From: Bradyrhizobium sp. KBS0727 | GTDB lineage: Bacteria > Pseudomonadota > Alphaproteobacteria > Rhizobiales > Xanthobacteraceae | Length of the DNA stretch: 64,000 bases | Assembly: GCF_005937885.2 (NCBI RefSeq) | Contig: NZ_CP042176.1 | Location: forward strand, 3,901,501 to 3,965,500 | Direction of reading: 5' to 3' | Part shown: positions 61,738 to 64,000 of the stretch, in pieces | Layout of the letters: each line of letters opens with the position of its first letter | Position numbering within the stretch: position 1 is the first letter of the stretch | Made by a program: the position numbers and the translations under genes | Notes under the pieces: generated by a model | Told to the model about the DNA's origin: nothing | Databases searched by the model: none | The model's input: the letters and a program-made list of their open reading frames with translations, nothing else

Positions 61738-62586
61738 TTATGGGGCGAAAGCGCCCCGGGCAACCCTTTTGAGGCGTCCGGACGAGGGTCCCACCAGCGG
61801 CACAATCGTGCCGCCGCGGTGGATCGCAAATCCCAGCCGCCGGGCCGCGAACCAGTATCGCACGCACATCGCGCCGATGACGCCGACCAGCGCGCCAGCG
61901 ACCACATCGCTTGGATGATGGGCGAGCAGCACCAGGCGCGTCGCCACGATGATGACGGCGTAGACGATCATCGCTCCCCTCGCCCTCGGCCACACCGCCG
62001 CCACGGCAAAGGCCAGCGCAACGGCGGTGATGGAATGTCCGGAAGGGAAGCTCGAATAGGCCTGGGTTCCCGCAAAGTGCGCGAAGTTGAAGACATTGAC
62101 CTCGGCGCCGCCGACAAACGGCCGGCCGCGGCCAACCACCCATTTGATCACTTCGCCGACGAGTACCGGAAAGAGCACGGCGAAGAACATGAATTGCAGG
62201 CGCGTGCCGAGACCCAGCAGCAGCGATCGCTGCATGCCGCGCATCGCGGGTGCTGCGATCGCAATCACGATCAACAATGCAGCCAGCGTCCCCAGTACAA
62301 ATTCGTCCTTGCCGAAATCGGTGAGGATGCGGAGCCACCACAGCGCTGGCGTGCCCCGCGCCGGCATCTGGGCTATCTCCCAGGCGTCGATCGCGTACAT
62401 CAGCACGATGATCGCAAGCCCGGTGCCGGCTGCGAGCAGCAGGACATGGCGCGCCGCCCGGCGCCCGGCCTCGGCACGCCGCGAATGTGACGGCGCGCGC
62501 GCCAGTTGGGCCAGCGACAGCCAGGCCAGCGTCATCAGGCGCGAAGGGTAGTTCCGGGCTTCGGCGATGCCTGCGGGCACGGACAT
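61738..62586 (-). CDS. PAP2-family phosphatase
   Basis: Membrane acid phosphatase of the PAP2/LpxE class. I start at the ATG 62584-62586 (MSVPAGIAEARNYPSRLMTL), two bases after the stop of the ArnT-like gene; 282 residues. The three phosphatase motifs are present: KWVVGRGRP, PSGHS, and RLVLLAHHPSDVVAG. It may dephosphorylate undecaprenyl diphosphate or lipid A. The operon position supports a role in lipid-carrier recycling or lipid-A remodelling. Confidence 0.92.
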   Translation of the reverse strand: MSVPAGIAEARNYPSRLMTLAWLSLAQLARAPSHSRRAEAGRRAARHVLLLAAGTGLAIIVLMYAIDAWEIAQMPARGTPALWWLRILTDFGKDEFVLGTLAALLIVIAIAAPAMRGMQRSLLLGLGTRLQFMFFAVLFPVLVGEVIKWVVGRGRPFVGGAEVNVFNFAHFAGTQAYSSFPSGHSITAVALAFAVAAVWPRARGAMIVYAVIIVATRLVLLAHHPSDVVAGALVGVIGAMCVRYWFAARRLGFAIHRGGTIVPLVGPSSGRLKRVARGAFAP

Positions 62587-62587
62587 C

Positions 62588-64000
62588 CTATTCGGTGCCT
62601 TCCGAGCGGAAGATCGCGATCGAGATCGCCCTGCCTTGCGAGATGTTGTAGCCGTCGATCCTGGTGGCCACGTTGTAGCGCAGCCCGATGGCCTCGGCGC
62701 GCTGGACAAAGCCGCGCTCGGAGCGCGCCTCCACCAGGGCAAAACGGCAGGTGCCCTGGCCCAGGAAATCCGCCGCACCCGATCCGTCGGTCAGCAGCGT
62801 GTCGGTGCCGGTCATGAACACCAGGCTGGGTTCGTGAAAGCCCGCAGCCGCGGCTTTCGGCCCGACGCAAACGACGTTACGCAACGCGCGCGCGACCTCG
62901 GCGCTCGGGAACACCGTCGTCAGCGACGGCATCACGATGCCGTAGATTCCGATCGACAGAAACATGGCGGCAATCACGCCATTCAACAGCGAACGCTCGG
63001 CGCGGCTATCCTCGAACATCCACCAGGCGATCAGGCCGAAGATCATGGCCGCCGCCAGAACGGGCCAGGCCGGGAATACCGGCTGATGCGTCAGCTTGAT
63101 CGCACCGACGATGGCAATAACAGCGGCGAGTGCCGGCACCGCAAACCACCAGGCCGCGCCACGGACCAGCCACGAGCGCGACAGCACGCGGCGTTCCAGC
63201 GCGCCGACGGTGAGGATCGCGATCGCCGGATAGAGCGGCAGCACGTAATGCGGCAGCTTGGTCAGCACCAGTTCGAATACGATCCAGGACGGGATCAGCC
63301 ATGCCAGCAGATATTGCGCGCCGGGCTCCCGCCGCGCGCGCCACACTGCCGGCGCCGCCATTCCGGCCAGCGCCGCACCGGGCCAGAACGTCACCCAGAA
63401 CAGCAGGAAATAAAGGCCGGGTGGCGCGCCATGGGACTCCTGCGCGGCCAGCTTGCTCAGCATGTCGCCGCCGATCGAATTGGCGAAGAACGCGTCGCCC
63501 GCGCGCCAGAAGATCGCAACGAACCACGGCAGCACCAGCACCAGCATCCACATCAGCCCCCAGACCGGACGCATGCGCCATAGCCAGGCTGCCGAGCGGT
63601 CGAGGATCGCCAAGGTCAGGATCGTCAATCCGACGAACATCAGGATCAGCGGTCCCTTGAGCAGAATGCCGGCGGCGAGCGCGGTCCAGAAGATCGCCGG
63701 CGACGTCCACGACGGATGCACCGGATCCTCGCCGCGCTGCCAGGACAGGTACACCCGCGCCATCGCACCCATCGCGGCGACCACGGTGAGCAGCAGCATG
63801 GCGTCGGTCTTGGCGAGCCGCGCCTCGGCGCCGAGCAGGACGCAACTCGCCATCATCAGTCCGGCCAGCGCGGCCCCGCGCCGCGTCACGAAAGCGAGCG
63901 CTGTCCAGTAGGTCAAAAGCACCGCACCGATGGCGCCGATCAGGGACGGAATCCGGTAAATCCATATCCGCAGTTGCGCCCGCGGCAGGCCGAGCGCTGA
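62588..64000 (-). CDS. ArnT-like membrane glycosyltransferase, 5' end outside window
   Basis: GT-C-fold enzyme using polyprenyl-phosphate sugars. I followed the frame to the right edge: the first visible residues are SALGLPRAQLRIWIYRIPSL, then IGAIGAVLLTYWTALAFVTR, which reads as the ArnT/PMT family start. About 470 residues are visible, ten or so hydrophobic segments, with EARLAKTDAMLLL and KLPHYVLPLYPAIAIL as family segments, and a soluble C-terminal part. Only the N-terminus is cut off. Its likely acceptor is lipid A or core sugar; Bradyrhizobium lipid A carries mannose and galacturonic acid, so either could be the transferred sugar. Confidence 0.9.
   Translation of the reverse strand, partial: SALGLPRAQLRIWIYRIPSLIGAIGAVLLTYWTALAFVTRRGAALAGLMMASCVLLGAEARLAKTDAMLLLTVVAAMGAMARVYLSWQRGEDPVHPSWTSPAIFWTALAAGILLKGPLILMFVGLTILTLAILDRSAAWLWRMRPVWGLMWMLVLVLPWFVAIFWRAGDAFFANSIGGDMLSKLAAQESHGAPPGLYFLLFWVTFWPGAALAGMAAPAVWRARREPGAQYLLAWLIPSWIVFELVLTKLPHYVLPLYPAIAILTVGALERRVLSRSWLVRGAAWWFAVPALAAVIAIVGAIKLTHQPVFPAWPVLAAAMIFGLIAWWMFEDSRAERSLLNGVIAAMFLSIGIYGIVMPSLTTVFPSAEVARALRNVVCVGPKAAAAGFHEPSLVFMTGTDTLLTDGSGAADFLGQGTCRFALVEARSERGFVQRAEAIGLRYNVATRIDGYNISQGRAISIAIFRSEGTE

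Noticed and set aside
1..64000. CRISPR arrays, insertion sequences, prophage or integrative elements
   Set aside because: I saw no regularly spaced repeats with unique spacers, no transposase or integrase motifs, and no phage structural genes anywhere in the window.

Overview
The window is GC-rich chromosomal DNA from an alphaproteobacterium of the order Hyphomicrobiales, most likely a Bradyrhizobium or a close relative. Supporting signs are the order dusB-ntrB-ntrC-ntrY-ntrX-hfq-hflX, a fused ispDF gene, the pole organiser popZ, a general L-amino-acid permease operon (aapJQMP), several tripartite tricarboxylate (TctABC-type) transport genes, cpa/tad pilus genes, and several families of palindromic intergenic repeats of the kind scattered through such genomes. 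I see no insertion sequence, phage, CRISPR array or integrase. Two tRNA genes (Asn and Cys) are present.

Layout. 1-10.9 kb, minus strand: dusB, ntrB, ntrC, ntrY, ntrX, hfq, hflX and the start of mgtE, a nitrogen-control block followed by the RNA chaperone Hfq and the GTPase HflX. 11.1-13.4 kb: ispDF and a CinA/PncC amidohydrolase (plus), meeting a COQ10/RatA-like gene, which is followed on the minus strand by an upstream-lying lipA. 14.5-20.4 kb: a 3-methyladenine glycosylase, a repeat-filled spacer, a VOC protein, valS and popZ. 20.8-26.8 kb: tolC, a Pcm-like methyltransferase, tRNA-Asn, an L,D-transpeptidase, several small secreted or hypothetical proteins, and tRNA-Cys. 26.8-29.4 kb: a glycosyltransferase, a sugar-epimerase-like cupin and a DTW-domain tRNA-modifying protein. 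29.5-38.7 kb: a complete RND efflux operon, reading outer-membrane factor, adaptor, permease 1, permease 2.

39.6-45.3 kb: cysK (plus), then aapJ-aapQ-aapM-aapP (minus), a periplasmic-binding-protein-dependent amino-acid importer. 45.7-52.7 kb: a catabolic cluster, with a divergent GntR regulator, a crotonase-fold protein, a CaiB-type CoA-transferase, TctC-TctB-TctA and a PdxA-family dehydrogenase. It looks like uptake of an organic acid, its activation to a CoA thioester and further conversion. 53.0-58.6 kb: cpaB-cpaC-cpaD-cpaE (plus) meeting tadD and a PilZ-domain gene (minus). The motor genes cpaF, tadB and tadC and any pilin or prepilin peptidase are absent here. 58.9-64 kb: a Na+/phosphate cotransporter, and an envelope-glycosylation operon (ArnT-like transferase, PAP2 phosphatase, polyprenyl-phosphate glycosyltransferase, LAB_N membrane protein) that runs off the right edge.

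Most of the window is ordinary core genome. The best candidate for undescribed biology is the 45.7-52.7 kb cluster, because its crotonase lacks both glutamates used by enoyl-CoA hydratases and its PdxA homologue has no partner kinase beside it. The partial cpa/tad locus and the repeat-rich spacers are the next most interesting. Several gene starts were moved from the longest open frame to an internal codon on the basis of stop/start overlaps, ribosome-binding sites or signal peptides; these are noted entry by entry.
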